This document shows positions 43,998 through 51,819 of a DNA stretch of 64,000 bases, one piece after another. The translations under genes and the position numbers were made by a program. Source of the DNA: Ensifer oleiphilus (GTDB lineage Bacteria > Pseudomonadota > Alphaproteobacteria > Rhizobiales > Rhizobiaceae). How positions within the stretch are numbered: position 1 is the first letter of the stretch; the number at the start of each line of letters is the position of its first letter. The notes beneath the pieces are model-generated. The model was not told where the DNA came from and did not search any database. It was given only the letters and a program-made list of their open reading frames with translations. Where the stretch lies: positions 682,001-746,000 of the forward strand of contig NZ_JABWDU010000003.1 of NCBI RefSeq assembly GCF_013371465.1. The letters run 5' to 3'.

Positions 43998-44702
43998 ATG
44001 ACCGACACCGATTCCAGCCCAACACTCGAGCGCAAGCGCGGCTCCGGCGTGAAGATGGTCTACGACCTGTTGCGCGACGAAATCCTCGATCTTGAGCTGG
44101 CGCCGGGCAGCCCGATCGACGAGGTGCAGCTTGCGGAACGGTTCAAGATGTCGCGCACGCCGATCCGTGAAGCGCTGGTGCGGTTGGCGGGCGAAGGCCT
44201 GATCGACACGCTGCCGAACCGATCGACGATGGTCTCGAGCATCGACTTCCTCAACATGCACACTTTCTTCGACGCTCTCGTGCTGATGTACCGCGTCACC
44301 ACGCGCCTGGCAGCGCAGAACCATCGCCCGGAAGATCTGCCGATCATTCGGGGTTTCCATGAAGACTATGCCGCGGCCATTAAGTCAGGCGACGCGCTGG
44401 CGATGATCGCCACCAACGCCGCCTTCCACGCGGCGATAGCAGAAGCCGGCCGCAACCCCTATTTCACCGGCCTCTTCCGTCGACTGCTGGATGAAGGACG
44501 GCGGATGCTGCGCCTCTACTACCAGTCCTACGAGGAGCAATTCCCGCAGCGCTTCGTCGACGAGCATGCGGAAATCATTGCCGCGATCACCGCCCGCGAT
44601 CTCGAGGCGGCCGACCGTCTCGGCAAGGCACATGCCGAGCAGATCGTCCAGCAGGTGCAAAAGCTTTTCGCCCGGAAAAACCAGCTCGACATCGCTCTTT
44701 AG
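43998..44702 (+). CDS. GntR-family (FCD) regulator of hydroxyproline catabolism
   Basis: The 234-residue protein has an N-terminal winged helix (VKMVYDLLRDEILDLELAPGSPIDEVQLAERFKMSRTPIREALVRLAGEGLID) and a C-terminal all-helical FCD ligand domain. The conserved metal/ligand His positions show up in NAAFHAAIAEAGRNPYF and VDEHAEIIAAI. ATG 43998 has AAGGA 8 nt upstream. It is the first gene of the hydroxyproline island and is followed by the DapA-like gene. The palindromes around it point to autoregulation and control of the island. The inducer is probably hydroxyproline or a pathway intermediate, which is an inference. Confidence 0.88.
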   Translation: MTDTDSSPTLERKRGSGVKMVYDLLRDEILDLELAPGSPIDEVQLAERFKMSRTPIREALVRLAGEGLIDTLPNRSTMVSSIDFLNMHTFFDALVLMYRVTTRLAAQNHRPEDLPIIRGFHEDYAAAIKSGDALAMIATNAAFHAAIAEAGRNPYFTGLFRRLLDEGRRMLRLYYQSYEEQFPQRFVDEHAEIIAAITARDLEAADRLGKAHAEQIVQQVQKLFARKNQLDIAL

Positions 44703-44706
44703 CGGC

Positions 44707-44740
44707 TTTGTATTTTTCTTGTCGACAAGTAAAATACAAA
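44707..44740. promoter_or_regulatory. 34-bp near-perfect palindrome, probable GntR operator
   Basis: TTTGTATTTT (44707-44716) and AAAATACAAA (44731-44740) flank a central 12-bp palindrome CTTGTCGACAAG (44718-44729). Only one base pair in 17 fails to match. It starts 5 nt after the GntR stop and lies upstream of the DapA-like gene. Confidence 0.7.
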
Positions 44741-44752
44741 CAGATATATCTG
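44741..44752. promoter_or_regulatory. 12-bp palindrome adjoining the GntR operator
   Basis: CAGATATATCTG is a perfect palindrome that directly abuts the 34-bp palindrome. It may be a second regulator site or part of the promoter of the DapA-like gene. Confidence 0.45.
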
Positions 44753-44832
44753 ATCACCAGAGGCACGAAGACGTGCGCCATGGATGGCGCCGACGTCCTT
44801 GCCCAAAGTGACAAAGCCGAGAGGAGTTTCAG

Positions 44833-45795
44833 ATGAAGGCACAGATTTTCACCGGCGTCATTCCGGCGCTGATGACCCCCTGCAAGGATGACCGCACCCC
44901 CGATTTCGACGCACTCGTGCGCAAGGGCAAGGACCTGATTGCCCAAGGCATGTCCGCAGTGGTTTATTGCGGCTCGATGGGGGATTGGCCGCTTCTGACC
45001 GACGCGCAGCGCATGGAAGGCGTCGAGCGCCTGGTCAAGGCCGGCATCCCCGTGATCGTCGGCACCGGCGCCGTCAACACCGCGTCTGCCGTCGCCCATG
45101 CGGCCCACGCCCAGAAGGTCGGCGCCCAGGGCCTGATGGTCATTCCGCGCGTGCTTTCGCGCGGCTCGGTCGTCGCCGCCCAGAAGAACCACTTCAAGGC
45201 CATTCTTACGGCCGCTCCGGACCTGCCGGCGGTCATCTACAACAGCCCCTACTACGGCTTTGCCACCCGCGCCGACCTGTTCTTCGCATTGCGCGCCGAA
45301 CATCCGAACCTTGTCGGCTTCAAGGAATTCGGCGGCGCCGCCGACATGCGTTATGCGGCCGAAAACATCACCAGCCGTGACGATGGCGTCTCGCTGATGA
45401 TCGGCGTCGACACGGCCGTTTTCCACGGCTTCGTCAACTGCGGCGCAACCGGCGCGATCACCGGCATCGGCTGCGTGCTGCCGAAGGAAGTCATCCACAT
45501 GTGCAACCTGTCGCGGGCAGCCGCCAAAGGCGACGTCGATGCACGCCTTCGCGCGCTGGAACTGGAACAGGCACTCGCCGTTCTCTCCTCCTTCGACGAA
45601 GGCCCGGACCTGGTTCTATACTTCAAGCACATGATGGTGCTGAAGGGCGACAAGGAATACACGCTGCACTTCAACGAGAGCGATGCGCTCTCGGACAGCC
45701 AGCGCGGTTATGTCGAAGCCCAGTTCAAGCTGTTCAACAGCTGGTACGGCGAGTGGAGCAAGCTCCCGGGCGCGGTCCAGAAGTACAAGGCCTGA
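44833..45795 (+). CDS. DapA-family pyrroline-4-hydroxy-2-carboxylate deaminase (probable)
   Basis: The 320-residue TIM-barrel protein belongs to the dihydrodipicolinate synthase/N-acetylneuraminate lyase family. The Schiff-base lysine is Lys164 (NLVGFKEFGG), and the partner Tyr136 lies in AVIYNSPYYG. Family members in hydroxyproline operons convert delta1-pyrroline-4-hydroxy-2-carboxylate to 2-oxoglutarate semialdehyde and ammonia. The neighbouring epimerase, D-hydroxyproline dehydrogenase and semialdehyde dehydrogenase genes make that role by far the most likely. GAGGAG precedes the ATG. Its promoter holds the large palindrome of the GntR regulator, and a terminator follows. Confidence 0.87.
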   Translation: MKAQIFTGVIPALMTPCKDDRTPDFDALVRKGKDLIAQGMSAVVYCGSMGDWPLLTDAQRMEGVERLVKAGIPVIVGTGAVNTASAVAHAAHAQKVGAQGLMVIPRVLSRGSVVAAQKNHFKAILTAAPDLPAVIYNSPYYGFATRADLFFALRAEHPNLVGFKEFGGAADMRYAAENITSRDDGVSLMIGVDTAVFHGFVNCGATGAITGIGCVLPKEVIHMCNLSRAAAKGDVDARLRALELEQALAVLSSFDEGPDLVLYFKHMMVLKGDKEYTLHFNESDALSDSQRGYVEAQFKLFNSWYGEWSKLPGAVQKYKA

Positions 45796-45818
45796 TCGTC
45801 CGCATCACGTCACAGAAG

Positions 45819-45847
45819 AAAGGCCCGCCAATCGGTGGGCCTTTTTT
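45819..45847 (+). terminator. Rho-independent terminator
   Basis: AAAGGCCCGCC and GGTGGGCCTTT form a stem around AATC, followed by TTTCG. It lies 24 nt past the stop of the DapA-like gene. Confidence 0.85.
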
Positions 45848-45898
45848 CGTTTGCCGATCCACTGTGCGCCGCAGGGATTGCGGCGGGTATGCCGTCGC

Positions 45899-46936
45899 TT
45901 ATGCGACGGCGTCGAGCCCGAGTGCGAGCAGTCGGTCGAGCTGCTCCGTCTCCGCCTTGTTGAGGACAATGCCTTCGGCTTCAGACTTGGCGCGCGCAAC
46001 GAAGCGGCGCTGCGAAGGAAGACGGGCGCCCTGGCCGACGATCGCCTCGAACAGCATTTCCGCGCGGTCGAACGGATTGCCCGGCCGTCCCGCCGCGAAT
46101 TTTTCCGGCGAGAAGGCGATGATCAGCTCGCCATGGAACGGCGCCAAGGTCGTGGTGCCGAGATAATCGAGCACTTCAGGGCTCGTGAGGTCGCCAATCA
46201 TGATGCCGGCGAGAAGCTCGACCATCGTGCCGATGGCCGAACCCTTGTGGCCGCCGAAGGGCAGCATGGCGCCGGCGAGAGCAGCTTCCGGGTCGGTCGT
46301 CGGATTGCCTTCAGCATCGATCGCCCAGCCCTCCGGCAGTGCCTTGCCCGCACGGCGGTGCAACTCGATCTCGCCGCGTGCGGCAACCGAGGTCGCAAAG
46401 TCGAAGACGTAGGGCGGCTGGTTCTGGCGCGGCCAACCGAAGGCGAAGGGGTTGGTGCCCAAAAGCGGCTTGTTGCCGCCGGTCGGCGCGACGGTCGCAT
46501 AGCTCGGGCACATGACGAGGCCGGCAAGCCCTTCCCCGGTCAAGCCTTCCACTTCAGGCCAGAGCGCCGAGAAATGGGTGCAGTCGTTGATGACGAGTGC
46601 GGCGATGCCCAGCGTCCGGGCACGTTCGGCGAGCACTGGCAGGCCAAGTTCGAAGGCCGGGTTGGCAAATCCGCCTTTGGCATCGACCTTGACGATGGCC
46701 GAGCCTTCCTGCGCCAGCAGTTCGGGGACCGCGTCCGGCTTCACCTTGCCGGCCTTGACGGTGCGCAGCGCACCTTCGATACGGTAGATGCCGTGCGACT
46801 TGCAGGCGTCACGTTCGCCCGCCACGATCACCCGGGCAAGGGCTCCGGCCTGGACGGCGTTGAGCCCGCCTTTGCGGAAGATCGCCTCGACCCGCTCCTG
46901 AACTGCGGAGATCGTCAGGGTGGTGGTCTCACTCAT
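45899..46936 (-). CDS. Ldh_2-family delta1-pyrroline-2-carboxylate reductase (probable)
   Basis: The 345-residue protein is of the malate/L-lactate/sulfolactate dehydrogenase-like (Ldh_2) family. The conserved SHGIYRIEG catalytic-His motif lies near residues 48-56. NAD(P)-binding segments include APTGGNKPLLGTNPFAFGWP and LPFGGHKGSAIGTMVELLAG. In hydroxyproline clusters this family reduces delta1-pyrroline-2-carboxylate to L-proline, the step after cis-3-hydroxyproline dehydratase. An aconitase-X homologue in the same island supports this. It is transcribed divergently from the semialdehyde dehydrogenase gene. Confidence 0.86.
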   Translation of the reverse strand: MSETTTLTISAVQERVEAIFRKGGLNAVQAGALARVIVAGERDACKSHGIYRIEGALRTVKAGKVKPDAVPELLAQEGSAIVKVDAKGGFANPAFELGLPVLAERARTLGIAALVINDCTHFSALWPEVEGLTGEGLAGLVMCPSYATVAPTGGNKPLLGTNPFAFGWPRQNQPPYVFDFATSVAARGEIELHRRAGKALPEGWAIDAEGNPTTDPEAALAGAMLPFGGHKGSAIGTMVELLAGIMIGDLTSPEVLDYLGTTTLAPFHGELIIAFSPEKFAAGRPGNPFDRAEMLFEAIVGQGARLPSQRRFVARAKSEAEGIVLNKAETEQLDRLLALGLDAVA

Positions 46937-46996
46937 CTTGTACCTTTCTGGCTGCGTATGACCCTGTTACGGGCGGTTGAAGTTCTGCATACATAG

Positions 46997-47006
46997 AGTA
47001 TACAAA
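46997..47006. promoter_or_regulatory. shared regulatory element AGTATACAAA
   Basis: The 10-mer AGTATACAAA is the exact inverse complement of TTTGTATACT at 48683-48692. Here it lies in the divergent promoter region of the reductase and semialdehyde dehydrogenase genes. The GTATAC core is typical of FCD-type GntR sites. Confidence 0.5.
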
Positions 47007-47080
47007 GATCCGACAAGTGCAAATCGGCTGCGAGCTATTCATGCCGAAAGACACCGGTGTTCTCAAGAAAGGATCCGCAG

Positions 47081-48598
47081 ATGGTCTTCACCCCTAAAGG
47101 AAAACATCTCGTCGCCGGCGAGTGGCTTGACGGCGCAGGCACCTTTGCCTCGACGCCGGCCCATGGATCGTCGCACGACTTCGCCGTGGGCACCGTGGAG
47201 CTGGTGAACCGCGCATGCGAAGCTGCCGAGGAAGCGTTCTGGACTTACGGCAATTCGTCGCGGGCGGAGCGTGCAACCTTCCTGCGCGCCATCGCCGACG
47301 AGATCGAGGCCCGCGCCGAGGCCATTACCGCGATCGGCAGCCAGGAAACCGGCCTGCCGGAAGCGCGGCTGCAGGGCGAACGCGGCCGCACCACCGGACA
47401 GTTGCGGCTGTTCGCCGACCACATAGAGGCGGGTGCCTACCTCGACCGACGCGTCGATGCTGCCCTGCCCGAGCGCCAGCCGGCGCCCCGCCCGGAGATC
47501 CGGCTGATCCAGCGGCCGATCGGACCTGTCGCCGTCTTCGGTGCCTCCAACTTCCCGCTCGCCTTCTCGACCGCTGGCGGCGACACAGCAGCAGCACTTG
47601 CCGCCGGCTGCCCTGTTGTGGTCAAGGGCCATTCGGCTCATCCCGGCACCGGCGAGATCGTCGCCGAGGCTGTCGAAGCCGCCATCCGCAAGACCGGCGT
47701 TCATCCGGGCGTCTTCTCGCTGATCCAGGGCGGTAACCGACAGGTCGGCGAAGCACTGGTGCAGCATCCGTTGATCAAGGCAGTCGGCTTCACCGGTTCG
47801 CTCGCCGGTGGCCGTGCGCTCTTCAATCTCTGCGCCGCACGGCCGGAGCCGATCCCGTTCTTCGGCGAACTCGGCTCGGTCAACCCGATGTTCCTGCTGC
47901 CGGAGGCGTTGAAGGCCCGTGGCGAGGCACTCGGACAGGGCTGGGCAGGATCGCTGACGATGGGCGCCGGCCAGTTCTGCACCAATCCGGGCATTGCGGT
48001 GGTGATCGAAGGCGCCGACGCCGACCGCTTCACGGCGGCAGCGACTGAAGCGCTCGGCAAGGTGGCGCCGCAGACGATGCTGACCGACGGGATCGCCAAG
48101 GCCTATCGCGACGGGCAGGAGCGCTTCACCACCCGCAACAGCGTCAAGCCGCTGCTCGTGACCAGCTCGACGGACCGCGCCGCATCGCCCAATCTGTTCG
48201 AGACCACGGGCGCGCAGTTTCTGGCCGACCACGCCCTCGGCGAGGAAGTCTTCGGTCCGCTCGGCCTCGTCGTCCGCGTGAATTCCGAGGATGAAATGGA
48301 GCAGCTCGCGCGCGGTCTCCAGGGACAGCTGACGGTCACCGTGCACATGGATGCCGGCGACACGCAGTCGGCTCTGCGTCTGCGCCCCATTCTCGAGCGG
48401 AAAGCTGGCCGCCTCCTGGTCAACGGTTTTCCGACCGGGGTCGAGGTGGTAGATTCCATGGTACACGGTGGGCCTTATCCGGCCTCGACGAACTTTGGGG
48501 CAACCAGCGTCGGGACCATGTCGATCCGTCGGTTCCTGCGTCCCGTCGCCTACCAGAACATGCCGGAGGCCTTGCTGCCCGAAGACTTCGGCAACTGA
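47081..48598 (+). CDS. 2,5-dioxovalerate (2-oxoglutarate semialdehyde) dehydrogenase
   Basis: The 505-residue aldehyde dehydrogenase has the catalytic Cys in GAGQFCTNPG (about residue 302) and the Glu in FFGELGSVNPMF (about 264). The NAD(P) site segments include GPVAVFGASNFPLAFSTAGGDTAAALAAGCPVVVK (read in parts). The FGASNFPLAF variant and overall length fit the alpha-ketoglutaric semialdehyde dehydrogenases, which produce 2-oxoglutarate at the end of hydroxyproline breakdown. AAAGGA precedes the ATG. The 46997-47006 element lies in its promoter. Confidence 0.9.
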   Translation: MVFTPKGKHLVAGEWLDGAGTFASTPAHGSSHDFAVGTVELVNRACEAAEEAFWTYGNSSRAERATFLRAIADEIEARAEAITAIGSQETGLPEARLQGERGRTTGQLRLFADHIEAGAYLDRRVDAALPERQPAPRPEIRLIQRPIGPVAVFGASNFPLAFSTAGGDTAAALAAGCPVVVKGHSAHPGTGEIVAEAVEAAIRKTGVHPGVFSLIQGGNRQVGEALVQHPLIKAVGFTGSLAGGRALFNLCAARPEPIPFFGELGSVNPMFLLPEALKARGEALGQGWAGSLTMGAGQFCTNPGIAVVIEGADADRFTAAATEALGKVAPQTMLTDGIAKAYRDGQERFTTRNSVKPLLVTSSTDRAASPNLFETTGAQFLADHALGEEVFGPLGLVVRVNSEDEMEQLARGLQGQLTVTVHMDAGDTQSALRLRPILERKAGRLLVNGFPTGVEVVDSMVHGGPYPASTNFGATSVGTMSIRRFLRPVAYQNMPEALLPEDFGN

Positions 48599-48682
48599 CA
48601 CGCGACCGATCGCTGCGTTGGGATCCCATTTTACGAAATAAATGGGATCCCCGCACGCGGCCGGCGTTAGGATCATATACTT

Positions 48683-48704
48683 TTTGTATACTGTTTGTAT
48701 TTTT
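48683..48704 (+). promoter_or_regulatory. GntR-type element upstream of the ABC transporter operon
   Basis: TTTGTATACT (48683-48692) is followed directly by TTTGTATTTTT (48694-48704). The first matches the element at 46997-47006 inverted. The second matches the left arm of the palindrome at 44707. The pair lies about 80 nt upstream of the substrate-binding protein gene. Confidence 0.55.
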
Positions 48705-48779
48705 AGGTTGATTTACGCTCTCCAAAGCGGAATATTGCGGTCGCCGTCAAACGGCACACCAATTCAGGGAGAGAGAAAA

Positions 48780-49586
48780 ATGAAGACCTCGGTCCTAGCC
48801 TTCGGCCTCGTTGCCGCCACTGCTCTGACCAGCCCGGCCCATGCCGACAAGCTGGATGACATCATCGGCTCGGGTACGCTGCGTTGCGCAGTGGTGCTTG
48901 ACTTCCCGCCGATGGGTTCTCGCGACGAGAACAACAACCCGATCGGCTTCGACGTCGACTATTGCAACGACCTGGCAAAGGCGCTTGGCGTCACCGCCGA
49001 GATCGTCGAAACTCCCTTCCCCGAGCGCATTCCCGCGCTGATGTCCGGACGCGTCGACGTCGGCGTCGCTTCGACCTCCGACACGCTCGAGCGCGCCAAG
49101 ACCGTTGGCATGACCGTTCCCTACTTCGCCTTCGAAATGGCCGTCACCGCCAATGAGAAGACCGGCATCAAGTCCTTCGAAGACATGAAGGGCAAGGTTG
49201 TCGGCGCCACCGCCGGCACCTTCGAAGCCATCGCGCTCGAAAAGCAGGTCAAGGAATGGGGTGCAGGCGAATTCCGTCCTTACCAGACCCAGGCTGACGT
49301 CTTCCTCGCGCTGAGCCAGGGCCAGATCGACGCTACCGTGTCGACCTCGACGGTTGCGCAGGCCAACGTGAAGACCGGCAAGTTCCCGGGCATCGCCGTC
49401 GTCGGCAAGGCGCCGTTCGATACCGACTACGTCGCTCTCTTCACCAACCGCGAAGAATACGGCCTCATCAACTATCTCAACCTGTTCATCAACCAGCAGG
49501 TCCGCACCGGCCGCTATGCCGAACTCTACGAAAAGTGGGTCGGCGGCGAGCTGCCTTCGCTGGCAGTAAACGGCGTCTACCGCTAA
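48780..49586 (+). CDS. amino acid ABC transporter substrate-binding protein
   Basis: The 268-residue protein has a signal peptide (MKTSVLAFGLVAATALTSPAHA) and the family 3 solute-binding pattern: LRCAVVLDFPPMGSRDENNNPIGFDVDYCNDLAKALG and RVDVGVASTSDTLERAKTVGMTVPYF, both read in parts. These proteins bind polar amino acids in the periplasm. With the two permease genes and the ATPase that follow, it should import hydroxyproline. GGGAGAG precedes the ATG. A GC-rich hairpin separates it from the permease genes. Confidence 0.92.
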   Translation: MKTSVLAFGLVAATALTSPAHADKLDDIIGSGTLRCAVVLDFPPMGSRDENNNPIGFDVDYCNDLAKALGVTAEIVETPFPERIPALMSGRVDVGVASTSDTLERAKTVGMTVPYFAFEMAVTANEKTGIKSFEDMKGKVVGATAGTFEAIALEKQVKEWGAGEFRPYQTQADVFLALSQGQIDATVSTSTVAQANVKTGKFPGIAVVGKAPFDTDYVALFTNREEYGLINYLNLFINQQVRTGRYAELYEKWVGGELPSLAVNGVYR

Positions 49587-49603
49587 TCTGTCCGTTTCTC
49601 TGG

Positions 49604-49629
49604 CGGCGCGAGGCAAACGCCTCGCGCCG
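49604..49629 (+). other. intercistronic hairpin
   Basis: CGGCGCGAGGC (49604-49614) and GCCTCGCGCCG (49619-49629) form an 11-bp perfect stem with a 4-nt loop and no T-run. It lies after the binding-protein gene and before the permease genes, the usual place for a structure that stabilises the upstream mRNA or partly ends transcription. Confidence 0.7.
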
Positions 49630-49765
49630 TCATGCCAAGATGCGTTGATATTGACCGATTGCGTGGGGCCTTCAGGCGGCGCCCCGAAAAGCCGGGCCCT
49701 CCGGCGCAATCCGCCAATATCAGCGCATATTGGTATCGCTCATTTTTCGAAAAGGTGAGACGGCG

Positions 49766-50431
49766 ATGTTCAATTACACCTTCCACTGGAACCAGGCGCT
49801 GAAAGCATTGCCGCAAATGCTTGACGGCGCGCTGATCACGCTGCAGATCGCGCTGCTGTCGATGCTGATCGGCGTGGTCTGCGCGCTCGCGCTGACGGGG
49901 TTCCGCCTGTCCGGCAACCGCGTCCTCAGCGGCTTTGCCACAACCTGGATCGAGATCGCGCGCAACACGCCCGCGCTGTTCCAGATCTACATGGCCCATT
50001 TCGGACTCGGCAATTTCGGCATCCATCTAAGCCCCTACACGGCCCTTTTGGTCGGCATCGCCTTCAACAATGCGGGTTATCTGGCGGAAAACTTCCGCGG
50101 CGCCCTCAAAGCGATACCGGATACCCAGACCCGGGCCGGCCGTTCGCTCGGCATGTCGGCGATACAGGCCTTCCGCTACATCGTGCTGCCGCAAATGCTG
50201 CGCATCGCCTTCCTGCCGACCACGAACCAGATGGTTTGGGCGATCCTGATGACCTCGCTCGGCGTTACCGTCGGCATGAACACCGACCTTGCCGGCGTCA
50301 CCCAGGAACTGAACGCCCGGTCGTTCCGCACCTTCGAATTTTTCGCGCTTGCGGCGGTGATCTACTACGTCATCGCCAAGGCCGTTACCCTCGCTGCCCG
50401 AGCAATTGCCTCGCGCATGTTCCGCTACTGA
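49766..50431 (+). CDS. amino acid ABC transporter permease 1
   Basis: This 221-residue membrane protein of the HisMQ type has about five helices. It has the family's EAA-like loop, ENFRGALKAIPDTQTRAGRSLGMSAIQAFRYIVLPQMLR, read in parts. AAGGTGAG lies before the ATG at 49766. The second permease gene follows after 12 nt. Confidence 0.9.
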   Translation: MFNYTFHWNQALKALPQMLDGALITLQIALLSMLIGVVCALALTGFRLSGNRVLSGFATTWIEIARNTPALFQIYMAHFGLGNFGIHLSPYTALLVGIAFNNAGYLAENFRGALKAIPDTQTRAGRSLGMSAIQAFRYIVLPQMLRIAFLPTTNQMVWAILMTSLGVTVGMNTDLAGVTQELNARSFRTFEFFALAAVIYYVIAKAVTLAARAIASRMFRY

Positions 50432-50443
50432 GAGAGGTGAGAG

Positions 50444-51097
50444 ATGTTCAATACCGCCCTCACCTGGAGTGACCTCGCCTTCCTGGCACAGGGTGCGGCG
50501 ATGACGCTCGCCGTCACCGCCGTCTCGGTCACCGCTGGTACGCTGCTCGGCATTTTGTTCGGGGTGATCCGCGTTCAGGCCGGACCATACTGGTCCTTGC
50601 CGCTGACCTTCGTGCTCGATGTGTTTCGCTCCGTGCCGCTGCTGATCCAGCTGGTGCTCGCCAATGCCTTCCAGTCCATCGCCAAATTGGGCTGGGGTCC
50701 GTTCACCACCTCCTGCGTGGTGCTGTCGCTCTATACGGCCGCCTATTGCACCGAGATCGTGCGCGGCGGCATTTCCTCCGTGCCGCCAACCACTCGCCGC
50801 GCGGCTCGCTCGCTCGGCATGACCTGGTGGCAGGACATGCGTTACATCGTGGCGCCGCTTGCCACCCGCGTTTCGCTGCCATCCTGGATCGGTCTCACGC
50901 TCGGCGTCATGAAGGACTCTGCGCTCGTGCTCTGGCTCGGCCTGATCGAGCTTCTGCGCGCCTCGCAGATCCTCGTTACGCGCCTGCAGGAACCGCTGTT
51001 CATTCTTCTGATCTGCGGTGCAATCTACTTCCTCATCAGCTTCCCCATCGCCCGGCTTGGTGGGTATCTCGAAAAACGGTGGTCCCCCAATGATTGA
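50444..51097 (+). CDS. amino acid ABC transporter permease 2
   Basis: This 217-residue partner permease of the HisMQ type has the EAA-like loop EIVRGGISSVPPTTRRAARSLGMTWWQDMRYIVAP (read in parts) and about five helices. GAGAGGTGAGAG precedes the ATG. Its end overlaps the ATPase gene by 8 nt, so the two are translationally coupled. Confidence 0.9.
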   Translation: MFNTALTWSDLAFLAQGAAMTLAVTAVSVTAGTLLGILFGVIRVQAGPYWSLPLTFVLDVFRSVPLLIQLVLANAFQSIAKLGWGPFTTSCVVLSLYTAAYCTEIVRGGISSVPPTTRRAARSLGMTWWQDMRYIVAPLATRVSLPSWIGLTLGVMKDSALVLWLGLIELLRASQILVTRLQEPLFILLICGAIYFLISFPIARLGGYLEKRWSPND

Positions 51098-51812
51098 GAT
51101 TGAAAACGTCCGCAAATCCTTCGGCACGCTGGAAGTTCTGAAGGGCATCGACCTCACCGTCCAGAAGGGTGAAGTCGTCACGGTCATCGGTGGTTCCGGC
51201 TCCGGAAAATCGACCCTGCTCACCTGCATCAACGGCCTCGAGCCGATCGATGCCGGTCGGATCAAGGTCGACGGCACCGAAGTTCATGCCAAGAGCACGG
51301 ATCTCAACAAGCTACGCAGCAAGATCGGCATCGTCTTCCAGCAATGGAATGCATTTCCGCACCTGACCGTGCTTGAAAACGTCATGCTCGCCCCGCGCAA
51401 GGTGCTCGGCCAGTCCAAGCAGGCGGCAGAGGAAATGGCCGTCAAGCAGCTGACCCATGTCGGCCTCGGTGAGAAGCTCCAGGTCTACCCGAACCGTATG
51501 TCCGGCGGCCAGCAGCAGCGCATGGCGATTGCCCGCGCCCTTGCCATGTCGCCGGAATACATGCTGTTCGACGAAGTGACCTCGGCGCTCGACCCACAGC
51601 TCGTCGGCGAAGTGCTCGACACGCTGCGCATGCTTGCCTCCGAGGGCATGACGATGATCTGCGTCACGCACGAAATGAAGTTCGCCCGCGAGGTGTCCGA
51701 CCGAGTGGCCTTCTTCCACAAGGGCGTGATGGCCGAGATCGCCCCGCCGGAGGCGCTGTTCGGTGCGCCGAAGGATCCAGAACTGCAAAAGTTCCTGGCT
51801 GCGACACACTGA
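51090..51812 (+). CDS. amino acid ABC transporter ATP-binding protein
   Basis: The 240-residue ATPase has Walker A GGSGSGKST, Q-loop IVFQQWNAFPHLT, signature MSGGQQQRMAIARAL, Walker B YMLFDEVTSALDP and switch His in ICVTHEMKFAREV. It resembles the GlnQ/HisP group. It powers the two preceding permeases for uptake of hydroxyproline or a related amino acid. Confidence 0.93.
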   Translation: MIEIENVRKSFGTLEVLKGIDLTVQKGEVVTVIGGSGSGKSTLLTCINGLEPIDAGRIKVDGTEVHAKSTDLNKLRSKIGIVFQQWNAFPHLTVLENVMLAPRKVLGQSKQAAEEMAVKQLTHVGLGEKLQVYPNRMSGGQQQRMAIARALAMSPEYMLFDEVTSALDPQLVGEVLDTLRMLASEGMTMICVTHEMKFAREVSDRVAFFHKGVMAEIAPPEALFGAPKDPELQKFLAATH

Positions 51813-51819
51813 GCCGATC

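Noticed and set aside
47063-48676. A 537-codon minus-strand frame opposite the semialdehyde dehydrogenase
   Set aside because: The dehydrogenase has all catalytic motifs. The antisense frame has none.
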